Assembly: GCA_011033025.1 (NCBI GenBank)
Contig: WFMF01000213.1
Coordinates: 186,001 to 250,000, forward strand
DNA from: Beroe forskalii
Taxonomy: Eukaryota > Ctenophora > Nuda > Beroida > Beroidae
DNA length: 64,000 nt
Reading direction: 5' to 3'
Made by a program: the position numbers and the translations under genes. How positions within the stretch are numbered: position 1 is the stretch's first letter; the number at the start of each line of letters is the position of its first letter. The notes under the pieces are model-generated. The model made no database searches and was not told the DNA's origin. It saw only the letters and a list, made by a program, of their open reading frames with translations. Below are positions 47,501 to 59,200 of the stretch, piece after piece.

Positions 47501-50500
47501 ATTGATATTGTTTTTGTTGTTGCATTTGTAACCGTACAATAGTGTTCTTTTAAGCATACTCCTGTTTAATTCATACAATTACCAATTATTTCTGTTCATG
47601 AACCATATTTCTTCTAAAATCCTCAATTTAATTCTGCAAAGTTTTAAATCAACCAATCAATGCACAGAATCTCTTGAAAAGCTGAAATGTTTGTTCTGCC
47701 AATTGTGTTACCAGTTACTTCCATTAGTTGTGTTTTTAGACTCTCATGCAATAACCCGGACTCATCTATAATACATAGACACGGTGCTCTCAGGTTCTTT
47801 TTAAGTGTAATACCTCGACTTCGTCTCGGGATTACACAAAGAATGAAAACTCGTGCGCTGCGCGAACTCGTATCATTCTATCAGATAGAACCCGCTACGC
47901 GGGTTCTATCTGAAATAGATCCCTTCGCGCACCGTGTGTATGTATTTTGTATTTGACATTTGTGGGTAATTTTAAAACGGTTTCACTATCAAGTAAAGAT
48001 TTTTGCTTTCAAAACAAGAGACTGATATATTGATATTTCCATATTTCGCACATTTAAAAGTCTTAGTAATGAAATGTATCCCACTTTTAAAAGACTTTCT
48101 ACATTATTAGCTCTGTTAAATATTGTGTAAATGAATTGTACGATAGTTGTTTGATTAGACTTATATCAACCAATCCACGTCTCAAGTTCTCAAATTGATA
48201 TCATTATCAATTCGTGGTCTCCAGAAAGCTTAAAGGGCATCTTGATTTTCTAATTGAATTAATAATGTGTTATCGGTTAAGTCTCTGGTCTCTGGAATTC
48301 ATAAGTCAAAATAAGTTTTAAGTTTCTTTGACACGCGAAGTCCTATGGCAAAACCTGTGACAATTTGTCGATGTTTTGCGACAAGTCCCGTTAGCTGCTT
48401 TTCAGTTATATAGCGGCTGGTATGTTTGGTGGTATGTAATGACGTTCATGGCTGTGTTACTATTGCGAAATGAAGTTTACGTCCCGCGACATCTAATATT
48501 TGTCCAAAATTGAGTTAATGTTTTCGACCTTTTGGAACAAATTTGGAATAAAATTGGAACAAAATAGGGACAAAATGTCGACTTATCATCAGAGCTTTCA
48601 AAAGCTTAGGAATGAAGTTTCAAACATTCTAACATGTTTTTTGGGAATTCCTTAAATGTTATTTGGGCATCTCTTTTGATAATTTATCGTGGAACACAAT
48701 TGGAACAAAATAGGGACAAAGTGTTGACACATTTTCCAAAATAGGGACAAAATGTCGACATATACTCAGAGCCTCTAAAAGCTTGGGAATGATATTTTGT
48801 ACATTCTAGCATGTTGTTCGGGCGTTCCTAGCATGTTTTTCGATCATTCATCATCTCTTTCGATAATTCATCGTGGAACATAATTGGAACAAAATAGGGA
48901 CAAAGTGATGACATATTTTCAAAAATAGGGACAAAATGTCGACATATACTCCGAGCTTCTAAAAGCTTAGGAATGATATTTTGAACACACTAACATGTTG
49001 CTTGGGCATTGACCTGATGACAAACGACGTGATTATGTGATGACGAGTGTTTCAGAGCTTCGAAAATATGTCGACATTTTGTCCCCAAATTTGAAATTTG
49101 TTCCAATTTTGCGGAAACATCATATGCCAAAATTAACGACAAAAAACTATGTGGCAATTTTGGACGGAAATCACCATATGTTTTGTATGGCGCGAAAATA
49201 TACGTATGATAAAACGCCCTTATTTAAAATCTACCTTAACAGAGTGAAAGCCGCGCGGGATGGGACGAAAATCCCCGCGACATATTATTGGACTTTCGTG
49301 AACCAAGTGAACCATGGTTCAAAAATGACAAAAAGTCGATTTTGAGGATGTTCCCACCAACAGATTTTACTGAAATTTTGCAGGGATGTTCATTTCATCA
49401 TTGTCTTTCAGAAACCATAAAAAGAAAATTGGGGTCTATGGGCTAATTTTCGAGATATGAAAAAAAAAAAAAAAAGGTCAAACGCAAAAAATACCGACGA
49501 AAATGGTTCAAAAAATAGCAAAAAGTCGATTTTGAGGGTGTTCCCACCAACAGATTTTCCTGAAATTTTGCAGGGATGTTCATTTCATCATTGTCTTTCA
49601 GAAACCATAAAGAAAATTGGGGGTCTATGTGCTAATTTTCAGAGATATGAGGTCAAACGCAAAGGAAATACCGACGAAAATGGTTCAAAAATGACAAAAG
49701 TCGATTTTGAGATGTTTTCCCACCAACAGATTTTACTGAAATTTTGCAGGGATGTTCATTTCAATTTTGCAGGGAAACCATCAAGAAAAATTTTCATCAT
49801 TTTCTTTCGGTCAAACCAAGGAAATACTGAAAAATTGCAAAAAGTCGATTTTGAGGGTGTTCCCACCAACAGGTTCTAATTTTTGCAGGGATGTTCATTT
49901 CATCATTGTCAAACGCAAATTGGGGGTCCGAAATAAGGAAATACCGACGAAAATGGTTCAAAAATGGCAAAAAGTCGATTTTGATGATGTTCCCACCAAC
50001 AAACTTTACTGAAATTTTGCAGGGATGTTCATTTTATCATTGTCTTTCAGAAACCATAAAGAAAATTGGGGGTCTATGGGCTAATTTTCGAGATATGAGG
50101 TCAAACGCAAGGAAAATGGTTCAAAAATGGCAAACAGTCGATTTTTGGTATGTTCCCACCAAACAGATTTTCCTGAAATTTTGGTATGTTCAAAAATGTA
50201 CAGTCTTTCATCCATAAAGAAAATTGGGGTCATGTGTACCGGTTTTCGGAAAATATACTCGCAAGGGAAATACCGATAATGGTTCAAAAAAGGCAAGTCG
50301 ACTTTTGAGGGTGTTCCCACAACAAGATTTTCCCAAATTTTGCGGATGTCCATTTCATCATTGTTCCCATAAAGAAAGTTTAAGCTAATTTTCACATATA
50401 GGTCAAAGCATAAATGGTTCCCAAAAAGTCATTTTGAGGGTGTGTTCCTAAACCAATTTTCCTGAAATTTTCATATTTCAATCATTGGTCTTCAGAAGGA

Positions 50501-53500
50501 AAAAAAAATATCACGCTAACAGGATAAACGGTAAAACCCTTAGGATAATGAAAAATGGTTCAAAAATGGCAAAAAGTCGATTTTGAGGATGTTCCTAACA
50601 GATTTTCCTGAAAGTTTGCAGGGTTCATTTATCATTGTCCTCCAAGAAACCATATAAAGAAAATTGGGGTCTATGTGCTATTTTTACAAGATATACAGGT
50701 CAAACGCAAGGAAATACACTGAATATTATGCAAAAACTATAGCATATAGGTATTGGTTCAAAAATATACAGTCTTTCATCATAGCTTTCATACCAGTATA
50801 TAAAAAATATACTCTGGAAATATCACCAAGGTCAATTGACACTGAGAAGTGAGAAACTCAGGAAGAGGTTCCATGAGATAAGTTGTTCCCATAAAAGTTT
50901 AAGCTAGCCACACGAGCATACGACTTTTATCACGGTCATGTCACTCACTTGACTAAACCAATTTAGGAAAGAGACCCCCAATTTTCTTTATCTTGAGGAA
51001 AACTATCACGAAACAGGATAAATGCAAAATTCTAAAATTTAATGAAAATCTGCAGCTAGACAACCTCATTACCAAGAGTTTGACAGCCTTATCAACTATC
51101 ATGACCCTCCAAGATAATTATATACAAGGTTATACATATTATACAAGATATACAATATACCAATCAATATACACTGAATTTTATAGCTTTAATGCAAAAT
51201 GATGAAATGAATATCCTGCAAAATTTCTGCTAAAATCGGCTTGGAAAGAAAAAAAGTATGGTCAAGCGTAAGGAAATATCCACAAAAATGGTTCAAATAT
51301 TACATAAAAATTCGATTTTGAGCTTGCATGTATTCAAATATCTTAGCACATAGACCCCAATTTTCTTTATGGTTTCTGAAAGACAATGATGAAATGAACA
51401 TCCCTGCAAAATTCTAAAATTTTAGTAAAATCTGTTGGTGGGAACATCCTCAAAATCGACTTTTGCCATTTTTGAACCATTTTCGTTGGTATTTCTGTGT
51501 TTGACCTTTATCTCGAAAATAAGCACATAGACCCCAATTTTTTTTCTTTAAGGTTTCTGAAGGAACAATGATGAAATGAACATCCCTGCAAAATTTCTGG
51601 AAAATCTGTTGGTGGGAACATACTCAAAATCGACTGTTTGCCATTTTTGAACCATTTTCGTTGGTATTTCCGTTTGACCTTATATCTCGAAAATAAGCAC
51701 ATAGACCCCCAATTTTTCTTTATGGTTTCTGAAAGACAATGATAAAATGAACATCTCTGCAAAATTTCAGGAAAATCTGTTGGTGGGAACATCCTCAAAA
51801 TCGACTTTTTGCCATTTTTGAACCAATTTCGTCGGTATTTCCTTGCGTTTGACCTTATATCTCGAAAATAAGCACATAGACCCCCAATTTTCTTTATGGT
51901 TTCTGAAAGACAATGATGAAATGAACATCCCTGCAAAATTTCAGGAAAATCTGTTGGTGGGAACATACTCAAATCGACTGTTTGCCATTTTGAACCATTT
52001 TCGTCGGTATTTCCTTGCGTTTGACCTTATATCTCGAAAATTAGCACATAGACCCCAATTTTCTTTATGGTTTCTGAAAGACAATGATAAAATGAACATC
52101 CTGCAAAATTTCAGGAAAATCTGTTGTTGGGAACACCCTCAAAATCGACTTTTGCCATTTTGAACCATTTTCGTACTCGTTTGACCTTATATCTCGAAAA
52201 TTAGCACATAGACCCCCAATTTTCTTTTATGGTTTCTGAAAGACAATGATGAAATGAACATCCCTGCAAAATTTCAGGAAAAATCTGTTGGTGGGAACAC
52301 CCTCAAAATCGACTGTTTGCCATTTTTTGAACCATTTTCGTCGGTATTTCCTTGCGTTTTGACCTTATATCTCGAAAATAAGCACATAGACCCCCAATTT
52401 TCTTTATGGTTTCTGAAAGACAATGATAAAATGAACATCTATGCAAAATTTCAGGAAAATCTGTTGGTGGGAACATCCTCAAAATCGACTTTTTGCCATT
52501 TTTGAACCAATTTCGTCGGTATTTCCTTGCGTTTGACCTTATATCTCGAAAATAAGCACATAGACCCCAATTTTCTTTATGGTTTCTGAAAGACAATGAT
52601 GAAATGAACATCCCTGCAAAATTTCAGGAAAATCTGTTGGTGGGAACATACTCAAAATCGACTGTTTGCCATTTTTGAACCATTTTCGTCGGTATTTCCT
52701 TGCGTTTGACCTTATATCTCGAAAATTAGCACATAGACCCCCAATTTTCTTTATGGTTTCTGAAAGACAATGATAAAATGAACATCCCTGCAAAATTTCA
52801 GGAAAATCTGTTGTTGGGAACACCCTCAAAATCGACTTTTTGCCATTTTTGAACCATTTTCGTCGGTATTTCCTTGCGTTTGACCTTATATCTCGAAAAT
52901 TAGCACATAGACCCCCAATTTTCTTTATGGTTTCTGAAAGACAATGATGAAATGAACATCCCTGCAAAATTTCAGGAAAATCTGTTGGTGGGAACACCCT
53001 CAAAATCGACTTTTGCTATTTTGAACCATTTTCGTCGGTATTTCCTTGCGTTTGACCTCATATCTCGAAAATTAGCCCATAGACCCCCAATTTTCTTTAT
53101 GGTTTCTGAAAGACAATGATGAAATGAACATCCCTGCAAAATTTATGGAAAATCTGTTGGTGGAAACATGCTCGAAATCGTTTTTTTGCCATTTTTGAAC
53201 CATTTTACCTGATAGGTATCTCGAAAATTACTCATATGGACCGCCAACTTTCTAGTATTATCACTCTCGAATGTAGCAAATTCTCATTATTCTCATAACT
53301 TTCTTATTTCATGATTTTGAAAAAATAAGTGTTAAAATATTTCCAAGTTATTCCGTAAAAACGCAGATTTCCGCGCACGATTTGGTTCACTTTAGGTCAA
53401 AAGTCCTACTGTTTTGGACGGAAATCACCATATGTTTTGTATGGCGCGAAAATATACGTATGATAAAACGCCCTTATTTAAAATCTACCTTAACAGAGTG

Positions 53501-55745
53501 AAAGCCGCGCGGGATGGGACGAAAATCCCCGCGACATATTATTTCCTTAGTTGTTTTATTCTGGGCATTTACATTCATTTATGTAATATGTGCCATTCAG
53601 TTTTGAGGTCATCGGTAATTTTTGGGGGGAAAATCACGAAGTTGATATTCAAACTGCATTGGCACATAAGTTAGGCGCCCGTAACGTTCGTCAGTCGATC
53701 GAATGGAATTGGTCGATCGATCAACTCCATTTGAACGAATGATGTGTTTTAATGGTCCCTGTTAACTTGAATAGTGTTTAAATGAGCAATATTTTATTTT
53801 TCCTTACTAGCTTAAAGATTTTCTATTAAAAACACATCAGTCGATCAAATGAAGTTGATCGATCGACCAATTCCATTCGATCGACCGACGAACGTTACAT
53901 GCACCTTAGATCTAGACTCCAGAGTTCTGTGTCCAACCCCATGACAATAGTCTACTGTCTAGTGTTGGGCCTTTTTTCGAAAGGGTACCATCGCCCATCT
54001 TGGCATTTTGAACGAAATTTGGCAAATTGCACTCTAAATTTGGCCTTTTCCAAAAAAAAACAACCATTTTATCGGCGAAATTTGGCACATTTTAACTCCG
54101 CTACGTTTATTAAACTTTGAAGTGGAAATTAATAAAATTCAAGATACCTACAGTTGTCAGTTTTTCGGGGCTCCCCCCCCCCCATTATAATTTATATTTT
54201 TAGAACTCGATGCGTTTAACACTATACTGATATAGTGATGTTTCCTGCAGAGCAGATTGGCAGGGATGAAAGAACAGTTATCACTTGAAGTTCAGTATTG
54301 TGCTAAACTTGGATCGTCTTGCTGCACCTTACTCTGGTCACTCAGTAAACATGGTCTACAACGTTCAACATTAAACACGGTGAGTTACAGGTTCCATTAC
54401 TATTTCAGTTATCATGTTCCTGTAGTTGTGAGTGAAAATTATGAAAAATTCAACAAAAAAAGTGAAGATTGTCTTAGTGAACTCTCTGGAATGCTGCTGA
54501 ATGGCAAAGAGCAGTTTTTAGTCATACTTTTTGGTCATTAATGGTCCAAAAAGCCCATTTATTAAGGGCTAAAATTTTTTGAGAGGGTCATTTATCTTGA
54601 AATTGGGCCCGATTTAAAATTCTGAAAGCAGTATTTTCTTAGTTCTTACCTATGATGAAAAATTTTAGTGGAGCTTGTTCATTCTGTTGAGCCTAATTCC
54701 CTGCAGACGTGTGTCTTGAAGCTCATGGAAGTATTTGAGGAGACGTTGGTAAACTTCTCACATGCGGACACCAAAGTTGATCCCCTCAGCGATGAGATGA
54801 GACTGGTGGAAGCATTGTGTGGCACCCTTACTAGTAGGTATTGTTAAATTGGGGTTATTGTTTCATTAGGTGTTGAAAGACATGAATTGTCGAAGACTAG
54901 TAAATAATATGGTCTAATTAAGTGAATAATTGAGTAATAGGATGAAAATACTTTATAATGGCCTCATGGTGCTTCATTTCATGCCATATCGATGTTTCAT
55001 TCTGATTTCTGGTGGGCCATGGCAGCAAGATATTTTCAGGTTTTGTATGGACATGCTCCCGGCAGCTGCCCAAATCAGCGTCCTTTAATTTTATAAACTG
55101 AAATCCTGCTGTTTTCCAGACATATCAGCGTGCGAAGAAGGGCGAGATTACTTGGTGGAGAATGCAAGTGATTCTGTGGCCCTTATAATATCCCTCCTTC
55201 CATCTCTTGTCAGCACTTCAGATATGGTGTTGAGATTGCTGCTTATGTTCCTTTACAACCTCACTATTCACTCCGGTGGACAGGTTCGTTTAGTTTTGAT
55301 TTTAACCTTTTTTCCTATATCAGTTAATTGAGTATTTTTACTTCATCAATAAGATGTCTACTTTATCAGTGAGATTTCTACCTTATCAGTAACATTGCGT
55401 CACTCATCAATCGTTAGAAATGATTGGATTCGGCCGTTTGAATATTAAACTGTGGATGCTTTCTGAAATTGGTAAATAGCTGGACTAACCACCCTGTACG
55501 TTATCCTGTCATCCCAGGCTTTGGTGAAAAAGAAGCTAGAAGGCCAGGCAATTGACACTATCATTGCAAAGACACATGATAACCAAGTGGTTTTAAGCTG
55601 TCTCCGACTCGTGGATTCAGTGTTTCCCACGAAACACGGTGTTTTGACTCAAGAATCAGTCATTATTTGTGTGGAACACAAAAACAAAGACATCAGAGAA
55701 TTTGCTCGGCAGATCTTTGCACAAGGCTCTGTCAATGAATTATGA
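35571..55745 (+). CDS. HSF2BP: HSF2BP-like protein, 3' five exons
   Basis: Exons seen: 35571-35668, 54251-54379, 54707-54833, 55120-55283, 55518-55745 (stop TGA). Junctions are GT..AG and phases agree. The first exon encodes a coiled coil, LLKDEHKKLKAEVTRWKNK.. The next has EVQYCAKLGSSCCTLLWSLS, matching the vertebrate HSF2BP segment around AEYCTEMGAAACTLLWGVS. Then come CEEGRDYLVENASDSV and LRLLLMFLYNLTIHSGG, matching the GREFLVNSS and LMSLYNVSIN regions, and VLSCLRLVDSVF. HSF2BP (MEILB2) is a helical-repeat protein acting with BRCA2 in meiotic recombination, which is the inferred role here. The first exon has a strong acceptor, so at least one upstream exon is missing. The first intron seen is 18.6 kb and contains a complete receptor gene on the same strand. 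Confidence 0.8.
35669..36788. other. HSF2BP intron and receptor 5' flank; no other gene
   Basis: The 70-80 bp before the receptor ATG (gtgaagtggaatttcatctc and neighbours) are conserved at 56230-56297 in front of the second receptor gene. The 5' flank was therefore part of the duplication and probably holds promoter elements. Nothing else is recognised. Confidence 0.5.
36789..46749 (+). CDS. Single-pass membrane receptor, paralog 1, eight exons, about 899 residues
   Basis: Exons: 36789-36831, 40285-40367, 40508-41184, 41326-41404, 41559-41642, 43605-43718, 44846-45039, 45324-46749 (TAA). All junctions are GT..AG and in phase. Exon 1 is a signal peptide (MLLQCFLVLTISTSG). Exon 3 is an acidic, low-complexity ectodomain with a duplicated SSPNDVKIEGNSDE unit. 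Exons 3-6 give an extracellular module (GHQLCLVRLTNSLPLTITPS, then VIGNGVQYGDFKSGPLSPGS and YHFFIRE) that resembles the membrane-proximal region of receptor tyrosine phosphatases. Exon 7 has the membrane segment, HWGFISLVLIGLIVGIVSSC. Exon 8 is a Ser-rich cytoplasmic tail with two copies of a unit containing LPPEIKERKFRLLYGAPP; no phosphatase or kinase domain is visible. The function is unknown; a cell-surface recognition role is speculation. The gene lies wholly within an HSF2BP intron, and a hAT copy fills intron 1. Confidence 0.82.
36852..39936 (-). mobile_element. Internally deleted, inverted copy of the hAT transposon
   Basis: It has the same ends as the 23876-29042 element, here with the exact 8-bp duplication GGTAGTTT (36844-36851 and 39937-39944). 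It is very similar to the full copy but lacks the segment equivalent to about 24030-26100, so transposase exon 1, the intron and the PSASG repeat are gone. The junction shows a 3-bp overlap (agc). Several one-base indels break the remaining frame into pieces (for example near 39075, 38420, 38330 and 38030). It is a dead, non-autonomous derivative lying 21 bp past the donor of receptor exon 1, antisense to the gene. Confidence 0.92.
41718..42680. mobile_element. Dispersed non-autonomous repeat, copy 2, in receptor intron 5
   Basis: Counterpart of 11330-12283, with the same order of landmarks (tggcctttttgt, tactgtaatttctggaaag, gggagggaaattaagcgcct, and the final caagaat/attcttg palindrome). 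It carries a short ccgt microsatellite at about 41909-41945 that the other copy lacks. Confidence 0.65.
42859..43454. mobile_element. Possible inverted-repeat element in receptor intron 5
   Basis: gatgtaggaag at the left is matched by cttcctacatc at the right. The left part has gggccatggccctactgc and gggccaaag/ctttggccc palindromes, and the right part has tandem gtcacgtgac words. No target duplication or coding frame was established. Confidence 0.4.
43895..44845 (+). repeat. 39-bp tandem array of splice-acceptor units before receptor exon 7
   Basis: About a dozen units like agcatttccaagtgactaac plus ctcaacccctctcag run from 44395 into exon 7. Two more units lie left of the TTAA element (about 43895-43980). 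Each unit has a pyrimidine-rich run ending in ctcag, the same context as the acceptor assigned to exon 7. The unit is 39 nt, and from 44588 onward it reads continuously as VEHFQVTNLNPSQ-like 13-mers in the frame of exon 7. An in-frame tag near 44574 stops the frame further upstream. Confidence 0.9.
43979..44389. mobile_element. Long hairpin element flanked by TTAA, inside the 39-bp array
   Basis: The ends ggggggggttcaaccc and gggttgaaccccccct are inverted copies, flanked on both sides by TTAA (43979-43982 and 44386-44389). This is the target-site hallmark of piggyBac-type elements. The 403-bp interior is almost entirely one imperfect palindrome (for example ggtacccccagacccactgg and its inverse). 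It has no coding capacity, so it is a MITE. Confidence 0.8.
46750..46849. other. 3' flank of receptor paralog 1
   Basis: Short sequence after the receptor stop codon, presumably 3' UTR. No polyadenylation signal of the AATAAA type was seen here. Confidence 0.35.
46850..47945. mobile_element. Foldback element with long inverted ends
   Basis: gtgtctatgtattttataga..ccgggttattgc (46981-47017) is mirrored by gcaataacccgg..ataatacatagacac (47749-47784). Outside these inner ends are GC-rich stem blocks (ccctcgccctacgggctcggg; ctacgcgggttctatctg). The interior contains cgcgcgcgcacgtgccactg text related to the dispersed repeat family at 11.3 and 41.7 kb. No transposase frame. Confidence 0.6.
48530..49110. 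repeat. ~170-bp tandem repeat with inverted ends
   Basis: Three diverged units contain ttggaacaaaatagggacaa, aaatgtcgacatatactc and aaaagcttaggaatga. At about 49068-49105 the text gtcgacattttgtccc is the inverse of the same motif, so the block is partly a foldback. It abuts the 132-bp direct repeat that opens the next element. Confidence 0.7.
49158..53543. repeat. 4.4-kb composite: two inverted arrays of a ~180-bp unit between 132-bp direct repeats
   Basis: Outer segments 49158-49289 and 53412-53543 appear identical and in the same orientation (ttttggacggaaatcaccat .. gcgacatattatt). Inside, about eight plus-oriented units (49311-50720) contain aaaagtcgattttgag, cccaccaacagatttt and tttcagaaaccataaa. 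About eleven or twelve minus-oriented units (51290-53220) carry the inverse text. A poorly repeated spacer (50720-51290) lies between. The translated units look protein-like only because the unit length preserves frame over some stretches. No transposase is seen. Confidence 0.85.
53681..53898. mobile_element. Inverted-repeat MITE
   Basis: gtaacgttcgtcagtcgatc at the left and its inverse at the right (gatcgaccgacgaacgttac) bound a 218-bp element. Long arms also share ggaattggtcgatcgatcaa and aaacacatcagtcgatcaaa-type text. It lies in the HSF2BP intron and is not coding. Confidence 0.75.
53899..54250. other. HSF2BP intron sequence; nothing recognised
   Basis: AT-rich intron sequence with one C-run (54172-54183), ending in the acceptor tttcctgcag of the second HSF2BP exon. 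Confidence 0.4.
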
Positions 55746-56297
55746 TTTTCTGCTTTACAGTTGAAATTTATGTTGATTATTTCAGAGGTTTCACCAAAAG
55801 TTTAAGATGTTGCTGTCGTAAAATGAATTAAGTGTTTTATAATAAGCTGAAATCACGTTTTTATTTAAATGGGTTATTCAAGTTAGATGCTGGTTTCAAT
55901 ATGACATAATTAGGAAGAAATGGTGCACTGGACGTGGTTCCAAATTAAATTTGATCTAGGGTTTTTTATTTACTTATACATACCTGGTGTATGATGGAAT
56001 GAAATAGATTATCATTATGAATTACCTACCATCTTTTTATTAATTCGTGTTTCATTCCTGCCCAATAATCTTCATTTAATCGTCATCAATTGATCATGAG
56101 GGTTCATCTGATTTCTTTCTTTCTGAACCAATACAATTCCTGCAATTGCTTGACCTTCGCCATAGATCATGGTGATTATTTATATTTTGTTGCCAATTAA
56201 TTTTTCGATATTCTAAAACTTCACTAACAGCACATCATACCTAGCCCACCTATGTCATTATGTGAAGTGGAAGTTCATCTCCGCAAATGCTAGACTC
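55746..56297. other. Gap between HSF2BP and receptor paralog 2
   Basis: HSF2BP 3' UTR and the promoter region of receptor paralog 2. The last ~70 bp match the 5' flank of paralog 1. Confidence 0.45.
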
Positions 56298-59200
56298 ATG
56301 CACCTGCAATGCTTTCTCGTTCTCACAATCTCAACAAGTGGTGAGTAGTTTGGAAATAATTAGAATACGAAAGAGACCCCTGCTAGTTCTGAAATTTTCA
56401 TTTAGAAAGCAGTTTCATTTCTTGTTGTTCTGGTTATTAATTTATTATACATGGCTTATTCTATTTAGTGGTTTCCATTTTGCGTACGATTTATCTCATA
56501 TTCGTGCATCATGAACTTTCCCCGCTCACTACTTCACTAGATTTCGTTTCAGTTTTTACGAATCAGCATCTATTCGAGTTGAACGACAGCTTTCATCCTC
56601 ATCCAAGAAGTTCCAGATCAGATGGGATTACGGGCCACGGACTTACTGCAGATGGGGTACTTATTCCATTTAAGCATTATCTTAATTATAATTTCGTAAG
56701 AGCACGTGAATAATGTTTGTTTGTGCTTCCGCACCGAATTAAATTTGAGCTTGCCAAGAAAGTATCAAGAGAAACGAAGGCTAAGCTGGGCTAAGTCGCG
56801 CCGTTGCTATGGATACAGGTTTTCTGCACGTGCAGATTATAATCAGTTCTATGCGAGTGGTTTCTGATACGTTGTTGACTGCTGCATTGTAGCGTTTCAA
56901 AGAACGACCTGTTTGCTGTGTTTCATTTCAAATTCAAGATCTGAAGATAGAGGACGGGTATGACTGGCATCGTGGAGGCTATTTCCGATAGCATCTCTTC
57001 ATAAATCTTTGGCAGACGTCGGTCGATTTAAATTAATGCTGAGTTGATGGTAACGGAAAAATGTGAATTTAGAGCAATTTAAGATTGAACAGAAGCAAAA
57101 TCAAATTGAATCTAATTTGGGCATAGCACATTGTGATTTTGGAAGACAGCTCTTGGCGTAAATCAATGCTTTAATTCAACGGTCAGTTTGAATACGATAC
57201 TCGGTTTTAATTTTAAGATCATACATTCATACAATAGCAAGTTATAATAATCAAAACTTGCCCTGTCCAGCATTACTAAAAGTAACCAAAGAATAATGGC
57301 AAATTTGCTCCTTTATAAACTTTTTGAGAGCTTATTATTTGGTCCTGTATTATCTAGCAGGCCCAACGGGCTTTTCTAGTCTTAATAATAATTTCGTAAG
57401 AGCACGTGAATAATGTTTGTGCTTCCGCACCGAATTAAATTTGAGCTTGCCAAGGAATTATCAAGAGAAACGAAGGCTAAGCTGGGCTAAGTCGCGCCGT
57501 TGCTATGGATACAGATATTCTGCACGTGCAGATTATGATCATTTCTATGCGAGTGCTTTCTGATACGTTGTTGACTGCTGCATTGTAGCGTTTGAATGAA
57601 CGACCTGTTTGCTGTGTTTCATTTCAAATTCAAGATCCGAAGAAAGACGACGGGTATGACTGGCATCGTGGAGGTTATTTCCGATATCATCTCTTCATAA
57701 ATCTTTGGCAGACGTCGGTCGATTTAAATTAATGCTGAGTTGATGGTAACGGAAAAATGTGAATTTAGAGCAATTTATGATTGAACAGAAGCAAAATTAA
57801 ATTGAATCTAATTTGGGCATAGCACATTGCGATTTTGGAAGACAGCTCTTGACGTAAATCAATGCTTTAATTCAACGGTCAGTTTGAATACGATACTCAG
57901 TTTTAATTTTAAGATCATACATTCATACAATAGCAAGTTATAATAATCAAAACTTGCCCGGTCCAGCATTACTAAAAGTAACCAAAGAATAATGGCAAAT
58001 TTGCTCCTTTATAAACTTTTTGAGAGCTTATTAGTTGGTCCTGTATTATCTAGCAGGCCCAACGGGCTTTTCTAGTAATATCATATTTTATGTCGAGAAT
58101 TAAGCCATAATTTTGAGGTAAATCTTTGATTTTAAATTAATCAAACTGCTCTAAAACAGTCCATAATAAGTGATCGTTTTTGGGAATTTTCAACCCCTTC
58201 CTCCCCCTCGTAATCAAGCGAAATCAAAGCCCAACCCCCCTCTCTTGAGGAGAATATTTCGTACTCATGGCTTCCCCTCACCTACCTAAGTAGACAATTG
58301 ATTAATGGACAGTTTAAATACTTGTATATTGATCATGTTTCAACTTTAAAAAATTTTGATGAAATTATTGAGGAAAATTTTGAAAAATGTTGCTGAAAAT
58401 GTTGCCTTTGAGTCGGTTTTCTGAAAATTTTGCCAAAAAATACAAAGAATTTGTGACAGAATTTTCAAAATTTGTGCCGAAAATTGGACATTTTGATTAC
58501 TTGATCAACCATCGAAACCCCGCCCTCCCCGTAATCAAACGTAATAATTTGGAAACACTCACTCCCCCGATGATTTCGTTATATTTGAACGATCCCTTAT
58601 AACATAAAAGTTCCACTTTTTGGGACAATCCTCCCGTCGACCCCTGATACATTTCTTTTTCATCAGGAACTAAACCTCCTCTCACCGTCCACACAAGAGA
58701 AGCTGGACCTCATCCAACTGGTTGAAAGTTCTCCCAAGCTCTACCCTCAACTTCCCTCCGACCATCCACTCCAAAAACCCAGATTCATATCCCCTCAGGA
58801 AATTCATCCGCCCATGGATCCCAAAAAACATAGACATTTTCGAAAATTCCAACCAGATTCACATAGAAAAGTGCATTCTTTTCACCAACATACTTTCCAT
58901 GAGCCGGGAGAAGAAATTAGTGAGGATGTTGTTTCAGAAAAAGAAAAATCAGAAGCAACGAAAAAGATTCACGACAAAATTCATGAAGTTGACACGCCAC
59001 AGTTGCACGAGAACTTTCCTTTGAGGGATGAGGATGATTTCACAAATGAGAGGCTAGTGATCGATCGCAACCGTGGTGGCCATCGTGAAGGAAAAGGTGG
59101 AGGGTTGAGTATCATGGGAGATTATCACAATCATATAAGTCAGAGTCTGGAGACTGAGGAGGATCTAGAGAAGGCTAAAAAAGGAGATGAGAATGGAGAG

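Noticed and set aside
49457-53003. Repeated frames with PPTDFPEILQGCSFHHCLSE-like text
   Set aside because: Translation of the ~180-bp non-coding repeat on either strand; it breaks whenever units vary in length, and there is no start or domain.
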